DNA of 19,920 bases from CAZJAH01 sp964544155 (GCA_964544155.1 CAZJAH010000047.1:1-19920); one strand, 5' to 3'. Positions 6,289-14,871 are shown, numbered from the stretch's first letter. Notes: a model not told the origin generated them from the letters alone. Numbers and translations are program-made.

Positions 6289-8173
6289 AAAAATCCGCGA
6301 AATAAAAGATAAATTCGACAGCGATTTCTCGCTTCTTAAAAAAAGAATAATTATCTGCGCCGGTACCGGCTGCATCGCGAACGGCGCAATGAAAGTACAC
6401 CGGGCTTTCAGAGATAAGCTCGATGAAAAGGGCCTTAAAAACCTGACAGACCTGAGACTCAAAAAAGAAGAAGATGAGAATATACTTATTTCAGGCAGCG
6501 GATGCCAGGGTTTCTGCCAGATGGGGCCCCTCGTGAGCATCGAGCCTGATGGCATTCTTTATGTAATTGTTAAAGAAAGCGATGTAGAAGAGATCATTAA
6601 TAAAACGATCATCGAAGGTAAGCCCGTTGAAAGGCTGCTCTTTAAAGACCCCGCTACGGGAAAGAGCTGCAAAGGCCAGGCGGACATCAATTTTTATAAA
6701 AAGCAGAGCCGCTTTGTGCTGAAAGAATGCGGGCACCTGGATCCGGAAGTAATCGAAGAATACATTTCACATGGCGGATACCAGCCGGCTTATGAGATCT
6801 ATACCGGAATGGACAGCAAAGAAATATGCGAAAAAATGATTGATTCCGGCCTCAGAGGCCGCGGCGGCGGCGGGTTCCCCACAGGTCTGAAGTGGGAACT
6901 GGCCCGTAAAGAAGTGAACAAAGATAAATATGTAATATGTAACGGTGACGAAGGCGACCCCGGCGCGTTTATGGACAGAAGCCTTATGGAAGGCAACCCA
7001 CATGCCGTAATCGAAGGTATGATGATAGCGGCAAAGGCAATTGGAGCAAATAAGGGATATATTTATGTTAGGGCGGAATATCCTCTCGCGGTAAAAAGGA
7101 TAAGGAAGGCAGTAGAGAAGGCGAGGGAATTTGGATATTTAGGGAAGAATATCTTCGGTACGGAATATGATTTTGATATTGAAGTGATGGAAGGCGCCGG
7201 GGCCTTTGTATGCGGCGAGGAAACTGCACTTATGGCTTCGATTGAAGGCGAAAGAGGCATGCCCCGTCCCAAACCGCCCTTTCCTTCGGAATCCGGGCTA
7301 TTCGGGAAACCGACAATTATTAATAACGTGGAAACACTCGCTACCGTTCCCCTGATCTTCAAAATTGGGATCGATAAATACAAAGAGTTCGGTACGGAAA
7401 AATCGAAAGGTACAAAAACATTCGCTCTGACGGGACATGTGGTAAATACGGGATTGATAGAGGTGCCGTTCGGATCGACATTGAGAGAAATAGTATTTAA
7501 TATTGGCGGCGGAGTAACTAAGGCAGACGGCACAATTTCGAATGAAGATATAAAGGCTGTTCAGATTGGAGGCCCGTCAGGCGGATGTTTAACTAAAGAC
7601 CAGCTCGATTACCCGTTGGATTTTGATTCACTGAAAAGCATTGGCTCGATGATAGGCTCAGGCGGCCTGGTTGTGATGAATAACGATACCTGTATCGTAC
7701 GCATAGCGAGGTACTTCATGGAATTCACCCAGGATGAGTCATGCGGAAAATGTGTACTCTGCCGTGAAGGCACCAAGCAGATACTCGCTCTGCTTGACGA
7801 CATAATCGAAGGGCGCGGAACAATGGGAACCATTGATCTGCTCGAAAGGCTTTCAAAAGCAGTGCAGAAAGGTTCGCTTTGCGGATTGGGCAAATCTGCT
7901 CCGAATCCCATACTTTCTACAATTAACAATTTTAGAGATGAGTACCTTGCGCATGTTGTAGATAAAAAATGCCCGACTAAAGAATGTAAGGCTCTATGCG
8001 ATCCCGAAATTATCGAAGAAAAATGCAAAGGCTGCGGGCTATGCATAAAAGCCTGCCCTGTAGGAGCCATAACAGGCGAAAGAAAACAGATTCATATAAT
8101 CGATGTTACCAAATGTATCAAATGCGGCGCCTGCGCAGACGCTTGTAAATTAAACGCGGTAATAGGAGTGTAA
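6272..8173 (+). CDS. hydB: NADH-dependent [FeFe] hydrogenase subunit B (NuoF-like flavoprotein)
   Basis: This 633-residue subunit holds the FMN and NAD(H) sites. An N-terminal thioredoxin-like [2Fe-2S] domain has C29, C34, C78 and C82. The NuoF core has GRGGGGFPTG (196-205) for NADH/FMN and CNGDEGDPGAFMDRS (223-237), followed by an SLBB-type segment. The NuoF [4Fe-4S] cluster uses C491, C494, C497 and C537. The C-terminus adds two ferredoxin clusters, C585/C588/C591/C595 and C615/C618/C621/C625. This extended form is typical of HydB in trimeric bifurcating hydrogenases rather than of complex I NuoF. It feeds electrons between NADH and the H-cluster subunit, with ferredoxin as second partner. 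It overlaps hydC by 17 nt and ends 3 nt before hydA. Confidence 0.94.
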   Translation: MKNSIEKIREIKDKFDSDFSLLKKRIIICAGTGCIANGAMKVHRAFRDKLDEKGLKNLTDLRLKKEEDENILISGSGCQGFCQMGPLVSIEPDGILYVIVKESDVEEIINKTIIEGKPVERLLFKDPATGKSCKGQADINFYKKQSRFVLKECGHLDPEVIEEYISHGGYQPAYEIYTGMDSKEICEKMIDSGLRGRGGGGFPTGLKWELARKEVNKDKYVICNGDEGDPGAFMDRSLMEGNPHAVIEGMMIAAKAIGANKGYIYVRAEYPLAVKRIRKAVEKAREFGYLGKNIFGTEYDFDIEVMEGAGAFVCGEETALMASIEGERGMPRPKPPFPSESGLFGKPTIINNVETLATVPLIFKIGIDKYKEFGTEKSKGTKTFALTGHVVNTGLIEVPFGSTLREIVFNIGGGVTKADGTISNEDIKAVQIGGPSGGCLTKDQLDYPLDFDSLKSIGSMIGSGGLVVMNNDTCIVRIARYFMEFTQDESCGKCVLCREGTKQILALLDDIIEGRGTMGTIDLLERLSKAVQKGSLCGLGKSAPNPILSTINNFRDEYLAHVVDKKCPTKECKALCDPEIIEEKCKGCGLCIKACPVGAITGERKQIHIIDVTKCIKCGACADACKLNAVIGV

Positions 8174-8176
8174 ATC

Positions 8177-10192
8177 ATGGAAAACAAAAAGTTAAATATT
8201 AACGGAAAAGAATTCAGCTTTAACGGAGAACGCAACCTGCTGGAAGTAATAAGAAGTTCGAATATAGATATACCGACATTTTGCTACCATTCCGAGCTCA
8301 GCGTTTACGGCGCCTGCAGGCTTTGCATGGTGGATGTGGAAGGGCGCGGCCTGCAGCCTTCATGCTCGATTAAGCCCGAAGAAGGGATGAAGATTAAAAC
8401 ACATACCGGCGAACTGCGGGAAATGAGGAAGATTACTCTCGAGCTCCTGCTGGCAAACCATGAGCAGAATTGCGCCACCTGCACGAAAAGCTCATCATGC
8501 AAGCTCAAAGAGCTGGCCAATAAGCTGGGTGTGGAAAAGGTTAGATTCAAAAAAACAGAAAAAGATTATCCGCTGGATCTGTCATCGGCATCCATACAAA
8601 GAGATCCCAATAAGTGCATTCTCTGCGGCGACTGCGTAAGGGCCTGCTATGAAATACAGGATATAGGCGCTATCGATTTCGCCTTCAGGGGAAGCAGTGT
8701 AAAGGTAACTCCCGCATTCGATAAGGAACTCAATATGGTAGACTGCGTGGATTGCGGCCAGTGCGCGAGAGTCTGTCCCACGGCGGCAATTTCCGTAAAA
8801 ACAGAGATTGAGGAAGTATGGGATAAAATCGATGATCCTCAGAAAACAGTTGTCGCGCAGATAGCTCCTGCAGTCAGGGTAGCCATTGGTGAAATGTTCG
8901 GCCTGGAACCCGGCAAAGTGCGCACGGGACAAATAGTCTCCGCTCTCAAGATGATCGGATTCGACCGGGTTTATGATACTTCATTCGCGGCTGACCTGAC
9001 AGTGGTTGAAGAAGCTAATGAATTCCTTAAAAGGTATGAATCCGGCGAAAAATTGCCGTTAATGACATCATGCTGCCCCGCATGGGTTAAATATGTAGAG
9101 CAGTACTATCCTGAATATCTCGGCAATGTGTCGAGCTGTAAGTCGCCACAGCAGATGTTCGGCGCTGTCGCCAAAGATATGCTTCCTGAGCAGTTAAAGA
9201 AGGATAAGAAGGATATCGTGGTAGTATCTATTATGCCCTGCACGGCTAAAAAAGCCGAAGCCAAAAGGCCTGAATTCGCGAAAGGCGGCATTAAAGAAGT
9301 TGATCATGTGATAACAACTCAGGAACTGGCATATATGATAAGGGAGGCAGGCATCAGGTTTAAAGAGCTTACCCCCGAATCTATGGATATGCCTTTAGGC
9401 TATAAAACAGGCGCAGGAGTGATATTCGGAAGCACCGGAGGCGTAAGCGAAGCAGTGCTCAGGTACCTTAATGATAAGAATGACGTTCGCTCGGAGCAGC
9501 ACGACTATCCCCAGGTAAGAGGCAATAAATCCAAAAAAATACTTGAATGGAAATTCAACGGGAAGGATGTCAGAATTGCTATAGTTAACGGCCTGAAAAA
9601 CGCTAAAGAGCTTCTTAACGAAATGAAAAAAGGCAAATCTCAGTATGATTTTATTGAAGTAATGGCTTGTCCCGGCGGGTGTGTAGGCGGCGCCGGACAG
9701 CCTCAGCAATATGACCATGACGTAAGAAACGAAAGGGCGGAAGGCCTGTACAATGCCGATAAGATGCTTCTGCTGCATGAATCACAAAAGAACACTTACG
9801 TTAACAGCCTTTACAAAGAAAGGCTGGGCGAAATAGGCGGAGAAGCCGCGCATGAGCTGCTTCACACGCACTACAAGAACAGGAAACGCATAGCCGAGCA
9901 GGCAATGACTTTTATAACAGGTGAGGCCGAAAGCCGGCTGGATATCAGCGTATGCCTGGGTACTAACTGCTATCTGAAAGGAGCACATACACTTTTGCAG
10001 AAAATTACCGATTATGTTGAAGGAAGTAATTTCAAAAATCTGATTGACATAAAAGCCAACTTCTGCATGGAGAATTGCGACAAAGGCGTAAGCGTAACAA
10101 TAGGCGATGAAATAGTCAGCAATTGTACTATCGAAAAAGCCATTGCCATAATAAACAAACAGATACACAATATAAAAAGTCAAATTCATTAA
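8177..10192 (+). CDS. hydA: [FeFe] hydrogenase catalytic subunit A
   Basis: This 671-residue subunit makes or consumes H2. The domains in order are: a [2Fe-2S] ferredoxin domain (C36, C47, C50, C63); a His-ligated [4Fe-4S] cluster (H95, C99, C102, C108); two [4Fe-4S] clusters (C147/C150/C153/C157 and C190/C193/C196/C200); and the H-cluster domain. H-cluster loops are TSCCPAW (C299 for proton transfer, C300 ligand), MPCTAKK (C355) and ACPGGCVGGAG (C498, C502), all intact. A C-terminal extension (about 587-660) is a second thioredoxin-like [2Fe-2S] domain with C593, C598, C630 and C634. This layout matches the Thermotoga-type group A3 trimeric hydrogenase. AGGAG at 8164-8168 is the ribosome binding site. 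The maturases HydE/F/G are not in the window. Confidence 0.95.
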   Translation: MENKKLNINGKEFSFNGERNLLEVIRSSNIDIPTFCYHSELSVYGACRLCMVDVEGRGLQPSCSIKPEEGMKIKTHTGELREMRKITLELLLANHEQNCATCTKSSSCKLKELANKLGVEKVRFKKTEKDYPLDLSSASIQRDPNKCILCGDCVRACYEIQDIGAIDFAFRGSSVKVTPAFDKELNMVDCVDCGQCARVCPTAAISVKTEIEEVWDKIDDPQKTVVAQIAPAVRVAIGEMFGLEPGKVRTGQIVSALKMIGFDRVYDTSFAADLTVVEEANEFLKRYESGEKLPLMTSCCPAWVKYVEQYYPEYLGNVSSCKSPQQMFGAVAKDMLPEQLKKDKKDIVVVSIMPCTAKKAEAKRPEFAKGGIKEVDHVITTQELAYMIREAGIRFKELTPESMDMPLGYKTGAGVIFGSTGGVSEAVLRYLNDKNDVRSEQHDYPQVRGNKSKKILEWKFNGKDVRIAIVNGLKNAKELLNEMKKGKSQYDFIEVMACPGGCVGGAGQPQQYDHDVRNERAEGLYNADKMLLLHESQKNTYVNSLYKERLGEIGGEAAHELLHTHYKNRKRIAEQAMTFITGEAESRLDISVCLGTNCYLKGAHTLLQKITDYVEGSNFKNLIDIKANFCMENCDKGVSVTIGDEIVSNCTIEKAIAIINKQIHNIKSQIH

Positions 10193-10196
10193 AAAA

Positions 10197-10209
10197 CCCC
10201 GGGCCGGGG
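10197..10209 (+). promoter_or_regulatory. Small competing GC hairpin
   Basis: CCCCG (10197-10201), a GGC loop and CGGGG (10205-10209) can form a tight 5-bp hairpin directly after the hydA stop. It uses the same bases as the 5' arm of the long stem at 10201-10292, so the two folds exclude each other, as in attenuators and riboswitches. Confidence 0.55.
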
Positions 10210-10299
10210 ACGGCGATTACCGATAAGACGGAATGAGCAATCGTACAGGTAAATCGACCACATAGGAAAGGCATATAGCGCCGCCCCGGCTCTTCTTTT
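10201..10299 (+). ncRNA. Structured RNA / attenuator-like element between hydA and hydS
   Basis: Bases 10201-10215 pair with 10279-10292 in a 14-bp stem. It contains one bulged A (10210) and one G-U pair, and the other 13 pairs are all G-C. The stem closes a 63-nt interior and is followed by TTCTTTT at 10293-10299, the usual mark of an intrinsic terminator. The interior (10216-10278) holds only short possible hairpins: CCG 220-222 with CGG 229-231, and GGT 248-250 with ACC 257-259 (each prefixed 10). The hydS ATG is at 10307, seven bases after the U tract, with no ribosome binding site in sight. It could be a partial terminator lowering hydS expression, a ligand-controlled switch, or an inserted short palindromic element. 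I do not recognise it as a known riboswitch, SRP RNA or tRNA. Confidence 0.55.
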
Positions 10300-10306
10300 A
10301 AAGTTC

Positions 10307-12061
10307 ATGAAAACCAGCGAATCAATAGTATATACAAATAAAGCCCGCTGCCGGGACTGCTACCGCTGTATAAGAAGCTGCCCCGTGAAAGCGATAAAAA
10401 TGAAAGGCGGCCAGGCTTATGTAGATGAAATTAAATGCGTACTCTGCGGCATGTGCATAAAGGAATGTCCGCAAAAAGCCAAAACCTATATCAAAAGCTA
10501 TGAGCAGCTGAGAGAACTACTGGCTGGCGGACAGCCTGTGGCAGTGAGCCTCGCGCCCTCCTTCGCGGCAGTTTACCCTGATTGGCAGAGGGACAGGATA
10601 CCCAGCGCCTTAAGGTCGATGGGAATTTCGCATGTCTCGGAAACATCCTGCGGAGCCTGGTACGCTGCCAAAAGAGCTAAAGAAGTAATTGAAAAAAATC
10701 CCGGCAGATCATTTATTACAAGCTCATGCCCGGCCGTTGTTAATTATGTCGAAAAATATAAAGGCGGAAAAATTGATCTGCTTTTACCTGTGCTTTCTCC
10801 GCTGGCGGCACATTCCGTTTTGCTAAAAAGAAAGCTGGGATTCGAAACCAAGATAGCTTTCATCGGGCCATGTGTTGCAAAGAAAGGAGAAATATTAAGG
10901 GATGACATTAGGCCCCTTATCGATACGGCAATTACATTCGAAGAGATGAACGCATGGTTCGAGGATGAAGGTATAGACCTTAAAAATTTTGAGGCAAGCG
11001 GATTTGATATGTATCCGCCCAAAGGATACAGCCCATTATTCCCGGTACCTGGAGGATTTGCCCGTACGGCTGGCTTTGAAGATGACAGCATGATAGAAAT
11101 AATCAACGCCGACGGTTTCGAAGAAATTGAAGAGGCGGTTGATTTCTCGGCGGATTCCGATAAACCTGTGCTCATCGACGCGCTGCTCTGCGAAGGCGGA
11201 TGCATCAACGGGCCGGGTATAAGCGCGGTTGATAATTATCTTTCAAAAAAATTATCTCTTCGGGAATATTTTAAAAAAGAAAAATTCAGCGAACCGGAAA
11301 TTAATATGCCTGTCCTTAGCGCTAATTTTTATGACAAAAGCCTCAAGAATGGAAATTATTCAGATAATGAAATTATCCATATTCTTGAAAAAACCGGCAA
11401 ATCTTCACCTGAAGACCGTCTGAACTGCGGCGCATGCGGATATGATTCCTGCGAGGAAAAGGCCGCTGCCGTACTCGATGGGATGGCCGAGACAGAAATG
11501 TGCATCCCCTTTATGAGAAGGCTTGCCGAACAGCGCACGGATAAGATCATTGAATCAAGCCCAAACGGTATTGTAATCCTTGATGAAAGTCTGAGTATAA
11601 TACACATGAACCCGGCATTCATGAAATTCTTCATGTGCGGTGAATCAATAAGAGGAAAGAAGATATCTTATTTGATGGATCCCGAGCCCTTCGTGAAGCT
11701 TGCCGGCGATGACGAAGACCTTGTTGAAATGGTTGTGAAGCATGATAACTACGGCCTTGTCTGCCATGAGATATTATATCCCCTTAGGGATGACAGGCAG
11801 TACGTGGGTATTTTTGTGAATATTACCCGCTCGATAAACAACACAGAAAAGCTGAACAAAATGAAGGAAGAAACCATAAGGCAGGCGGATGAGCTGCTTA
11901 AGCACCAGATATCCATGGCGCAGAATGTAGCAAGGCTGCTCGGTGAATCGACAGCACGAGGGGAACAACTTGTCGATAAGCTCCGGCAGCTAACAAGAGA
12001 TGAAAATGCCAGTAAAAGCAACGAGAACGAGACATTATGGGATATTTACACGTCGAAATAG
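10307..12061 (+). CDS. hydS: Sensory [FeFe]-hydrogenase-like protein with PAS domain
   Basis: This 584-residue protein resembles the putative H2/redox sensors of hydrogenase group C. Two ferredoxin clusters come first (C15/C18/C21/C25 and C44/C47/C50/C54). Then comes an H-cluster domain with loops SSCPAVV (C141), GPCVAKK (C189) and LLCEGGCINGPG (C295, C299). The Cys used for proton transfer in true HydA is Ser140 here, a known mark of sensory types. Next is a CGACGYDSC Fe-S motif (C374, C377, C382, with C399 as fourth), a PAS domain at about 411-510 and a helical, probably coiled-coil tail at about 510-565. There is no kinase or cyclase domain. The output is presumably the overlapping SpoIIE phosphatase (25-nt overlap), as in the group C3 arrangement. 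That H2 is the signal is an inference. Confidence 0.87.
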   Translation: MKTSESIVYTNKARCRDCYRCIRSCPVKAIKMKGGQAYVDEIKCVLCGMCIKECPQKAKTYIKSYEQLRELLAGGQPVAVSLAPSFAAVYPDWQRDRIPSALRSMGISHVSETSCGAWYAAKRAKEVIEKNPGRSFITSSCPAVVNYVEKYKGGKIDLLLPVLSPLAAHSVLLKRKLGFETKIAFIGPCVAKKGEILRDDIRPLIDTAITFEEMNAWFEDEGIDLKNFEASGFDMYPPKGYSPLFPVPGGFARTAGFEDDSMIEIINADGFEEIEEAVDFSADSDKPVLIDALLCEGGCINGPGISAVDNYLSKKLSLREYFKKEKFSEPEINMPVLSANFYDKSLKNGNYSDNEIIHILEKTGKSSPEDRLNCGACGYDSCEEKAAAVLDGMAETEMCIPFMRRLAEQRTDKIIESSPNGIVILDESLSIIHMNPAFMKFFMCGESIRGKKISYLMDPEPFVKLAGDDEDLVEMVVKHDNYGLVCHEILYPLRDDRQYVGIFVNITRSINNTEKLNKMKEETIRQADELLKHQISMAQNVARLLGESTARGEQLVDKLRQLTRDENASKSNENETLWDIYTSK

Positions 12062-13185
12062 AGAGCAGCCAGACTCCGAAGTATAAGGGCGCACCATGCG
12101 GTGATATGTTCGAAGTACACAGAATGGCCGGTTCCACCCTGATTATACTTAGCGATGGCCTGGGCTCCGGCATAAAGGCTAATATCGCGGCTACAATGTG
12201 TATTGCCAGGCTCAAAGAACTAATCAGAAGCGGGGTGACATTAAGAAAAGCTTTTGCGGCCGTTGTTGATACCATGAATCACGCAGCGCGAAACGACCTG
12301 CCTTATGCGGTATTTACCGTGGCAAGGATACTTACTCAGGGCCAGGCCGTGATACTTAATTATGAAATGCCCCCGGCTGTGTATATTTCCAACAGGTCCT
12401 CTGAAGTTCTGCCAAGGAGAACTTATACAGTCGAAGGGAGCGTAGTCGGAGAATCCACATGCGAACTTAATCCCAGAGAAGCACTGCTTCTTGTCAGCGA
12501 CGGAGTGACTCAGGCGGGCCTCGGTATTACCCATGATCTCGGTTGGGGGATAGACAACGTTAATAAGTTTATCAATTCCGAGTTGGAAAATCACCGCAGT
12601 GTGCAGGATATACCTTACAGCGTGCACGCGAAGGCAATGCAGTATAACAGGAACTATCCCGGCGATGACACAACCGCGGTTCTGGCCTATTCAAGGCTCG
12701 GTTCTTCTGTGAATATACTCAGCGGTACACCGAAAAATAAGGAAACGGATGAAAAGATCGTCAACTTTTTCCTGGCAAGGCAGGGGATAAAGATCATCTG
12801 CGGGGGTTCCACAGCGAACGTGGTAAGCAGGATCACCGGGAAGTCACTCGTAATCGATGAAAGCAGCGCGACAAACATTACGCCCCCTTCATTCTCGATG
12901 AACGGTATTGATCTGGTGACCGAAGGCGCCATGACTCTGAACCAGCTCTATAATGTGATCGACGAGCCGCGCGGCGAAATGGATGAAGATAATCCCGTTA
13001 CAAAGCTGTATGACCTTATTATGCTGGCCGACAGGGTTAACTTCTATGTGGGAACAAATGTAAATCCCGCGAGCATGAACATCAAAACAACGCAGCTCGG
13101 CATAATTTCAAGAGAGAAGATCATCCCCCTTCTTGCCGGCAAACTCGAAAAACACGGAAAATTCGTAAATATAAAAAAGTTTTAA
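12037..13185 (+). CDS. SpoIIE/PP2C-type serine phosphatase paired with HydS
   Basis: This 382-residue protein has an N-terminal PP2C/SpoIIE phosphatase domain. The metal-binding acids are visible: D23 in GDMF, D40 in LSDGLGSG, D154 in VSDGVTQAG, and D209-D210 in PGDDTTA. No signal peptide or membrane segment is present. Residues about 221-382 form an extra domain with CGGSTANVVSR and a GIDLVTEG stretch. I recall this domain accompanying hydrogenase-linked phosphatases but cannot assign it a function. The start lies 25 nt inside hydS, so the sensor and phosphatase are probably made together. It likely dephosphorylates a protein such as an anti-sigma-factor antagonist, but no such partner is in the window. 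Its stop overlaps the stop of the converging HAD gene. Confidence 0.87.
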   Translation: MGYLHVEIESSQTPKYKGAPCGDMFEVHRMAGSTLIILSDGLGSGIKANIAATMCIARLKELIRSGVTLRKAFAAVVDTMNHAARNDLPYAVFTVARILTQGQAVILNYEMPPAVYISNRSSEVLPRRTYTVEGSVVGESTCELNPREALLLVSDGVTQAGLGITHDLGWGIDNVNKFINSELENHRSVQDIPYSVHAKAMQYNRNYPGDDTTAVLAYSRLGSSVNILSGTPKNKETDEKIVNFFLARQGIKIICGGSTANVVSRITGKSLVIDESSATNITPPSFSMNGIDLVTEGAMTLNQLYNVIDEPRGEMDEDNPVTKLYDLIMLADRVNFYVGTNVNPASMNIKTTQLGIISREKIIPLLAGKLEKHGKFVNIKKF

Positions 13186-13808
13186 AGATTTAGATTCGAA
13201 AAATCCTTAATGCACACCTCGCATCTCTTTTTGAGGTTTCCTGAATGGCCTGATTCCACAAGAATGAATTTCAATCCGTTATCCTTAGCGCTTTGGTAGT
13301 CGGTCTCAGCGTCGCCGATAAAGCAGCTCCCGGAAGTATCTATATCGAAATCACACACGATTCTCCGGGTGATAAGGGATTTGTGAGGCGGTGAACCCCA
13401 AATACCGTCAAAGTGGCTCATAATGCCGAAGCTTCTGACAACTTCAAAAAGCTCGCTGTGAGGCGTACCCGATACAATGAACTGCAAATACTTATTCCTG
13501 TGCTTTTTCAGAAATGGAATTATTCCTTCGGTCATAGGCGACTGCTTGACTTTATCAAGAATAAGGCTGCTGAACTGCCGTCCGAGCTTTTGGCCAATCT
13601 CTGTTGTATATGGCTTGCCGAGTAGCTCCTCGTAAACATATCGGAACTTCCTGTACCTTGAAATTCCGCCATGCTCTATGTGGTATTCAAGCAGCTTTTC
13701 TGCTATATCTTCACCATAAGGCATGAACATTTCCCTGAATGCTTCAGTCTTCACTCCGGTAGATCGAATTATAACGCCGTCAAAATCGTAAAGGATAGCT
13801 TTATTCAT
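13182..13808 (-). CDS. HAD-superfamily phosphatase
   Basis: This 208-residue enzyme has the four HAD motifs: DFDGV with nucleophile D8 and acid/base D10, SGTP (S113-T115), K143, and GDAETDYQSAKDNG with D166 and D170. A helical cap between the first two motifs (about 20-90) fits the phosphoglycolate-phosphatase-like subgroup. The substrate is unknown. As the last gene of the gmd-fcl operon (8-nt overlap with fcl) it may act on a sugar phosphate or nucleotide-sugar-related metabolite. Its TAA overlaps the phosphatase stop on the opposite strand, and I see no terminator hairpin between the two converging operons. Confidence 0.85.
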   Translation of the reverse strand: MNKAILYDFDGVIIRSTGVKTEAFREMFMPYGEDIAEKLLEYHIEHGGISRYRKFRYVYEELLGKPYTTEIGQKLGRQFSSLILDKVKQSPMTEGIIPFLKKHRNKYLQFIVSGTPHSELFEVVRSFGIMSHFDGIWGSPPHKSLITRRIVCDFDIDTSGSCFIGDAETDYQSAKDNGLKFILVESGHSGNLKKRCEVCIKDFSNLNL

Positions 13809-14871
13809 AATGCTTCATATAGTCTTTCCAGACCATTTTGATGCCTTTATCAAGCGCTGTTTTAGCTTTCCAGCCGACAGATTCAGCTTTGGAAACATCC
13901 ATCAGCTTGCGCGGAGTGCCTTCGGGCTTATCCGTTTGAAAATTCAGGCCGCCTTCGAATCCTGTAATATCTTTGATTGTATGGGCCAGCTCTTTGATGC
14001 TTACATCTTCGCCGGTACCGATATTGACAAATTCTCCCATATTTTCCGGTGTGCCCTTTTCCATAAAGAAAAGTGCGGCATCGGCAAGGTCATCCACAAA
14101 AAGGAATTCCCGTTTAACATTACCCGTGCCCCAAACATTTATCCTGTCAGGAAAAATTCCACATTCGGCCAGCGCGCCTTCGTACGAGGCGAAGTCATCC
14201 GGATTGATCTTATCATCCAGCCCGTTGCCCAGCGGATGCCTATCTACATCTTTTTTAATTAGCTCATGATTTCCTGTTTCAAGGGCGCGGGCAAGCACAG
14301 CTTTTCTAAGCAGGGCGGGAAGTACGTGCGATTTTTCAAGATCGTAATTATCGTTGTAGCCGTAGAGATTTGTCGGCATAAGTGAAATATGCTCAGTAGC
14401 GTACTGGTAATTAAATGACGAGCACAGCTTAATTGCTGCGATCTTGGCAATGGCATAAGGCTCGTTAGTGGGTTCGAGTTTGCCTGTGAGCAGATGTTCT
14501 TCCTTCATGGGCTGAGGTGCATGCTTAGGGTAAATACATGATGAACCCAGATTTAATATCTTACCTTGGCCGTATTTATAAGTTGAATTGATCACATTTG
14601 CCGCGATCAAAAGATTATTATAAATAAATTCCGCTTTGTATCTGTTATTCGCTGCTATACCGCCAACCTTTGCCGCGGCCAGGAAAATAAACTCCGGGGC
14701 GGCCTCTTTAAAGAAGGCTTCTGTTTCATCCTGGCGCGTCAGGTCAGCTTTGTCCCTGCCGGCGGTGATTACATTCGAATACCCTTCTTTTTCCAAAAGG
14801 CGGGTTATAGCAGAGCCGACCATACCTTTATGGCCGGCCACGAAAATCTTTGAATCTTTATTAAATTTCAT
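13801..14871 (-). CDS. fcl: GDP-L-fucose synthase
   Basis: This 356-residue short-chain dehydrogenase (extended type) carries out the epimerase/reductase step from GDP-4-keto-6-deoxy-mannose to GDP-L-fucose using NADPH. It has the nucleotide-binding motif AGHKGMVGS (12-20) and the active-site phrase GSSCIYPKHAPQPM with S110 and C112. Y139 and K143 lie in EPYAIAKIA, and H182 in SHVLPALLRK. All match E. coli WcaG with an offset of three. It is about 35 residues longer than the E. coli enzyme because of an insert at about 195-235, a form I recall as usual in Bacteroidota. It overlaps gmd by 11 nt and HAD by 8 nt. Confidence 0.94.
   Translation of the reverse strand: MKFNKDSKIFVAGHKGMVGSAITRLLEKEGYSNVITAGRDKADLTRQDETEAFFKEAAPEFIFLAAAKVGGIAANNRYKAEFIYNNLLIAANVINSTYKYGQGKILNLGSSCIYPKHAPQPMKEEHLLTGKLEPTNEPYAIAKIAAIKLCSSFNYQYATEHISLMPTNLYGYNDNYDLEKSHVLPALLRKAVLARALETGNHELIKKDVDRHPLGNGLDDKINPDDFASYEGALAECGIFPDRINVWGTGNVKREFLFVDDLADAALFFMEKGTPENMGEFVNIGTGEDVSIKELAHTIKDITGFEGGLNFQTDKPEGTPRKLMDVSKAESVGWKAKTALDKGIKMVWKDYMKHYE

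Noticed and set aside
10201..10292. SRP RNA, tRNA or known riboswitch identity for the hydA-hydS structure
   Set aside because: The GGAA-tetraloop symmetry of SRP domain IV, the T-loop of tRNA and the conserved cores of common riboswitches that I can recall are all missing.
13182..13185. Overlapping stops of converging genes as a special regulatory device
   Set aside because: A 4-base overlap in TTAA is common in compact genomes and no hairpin accompanies it.
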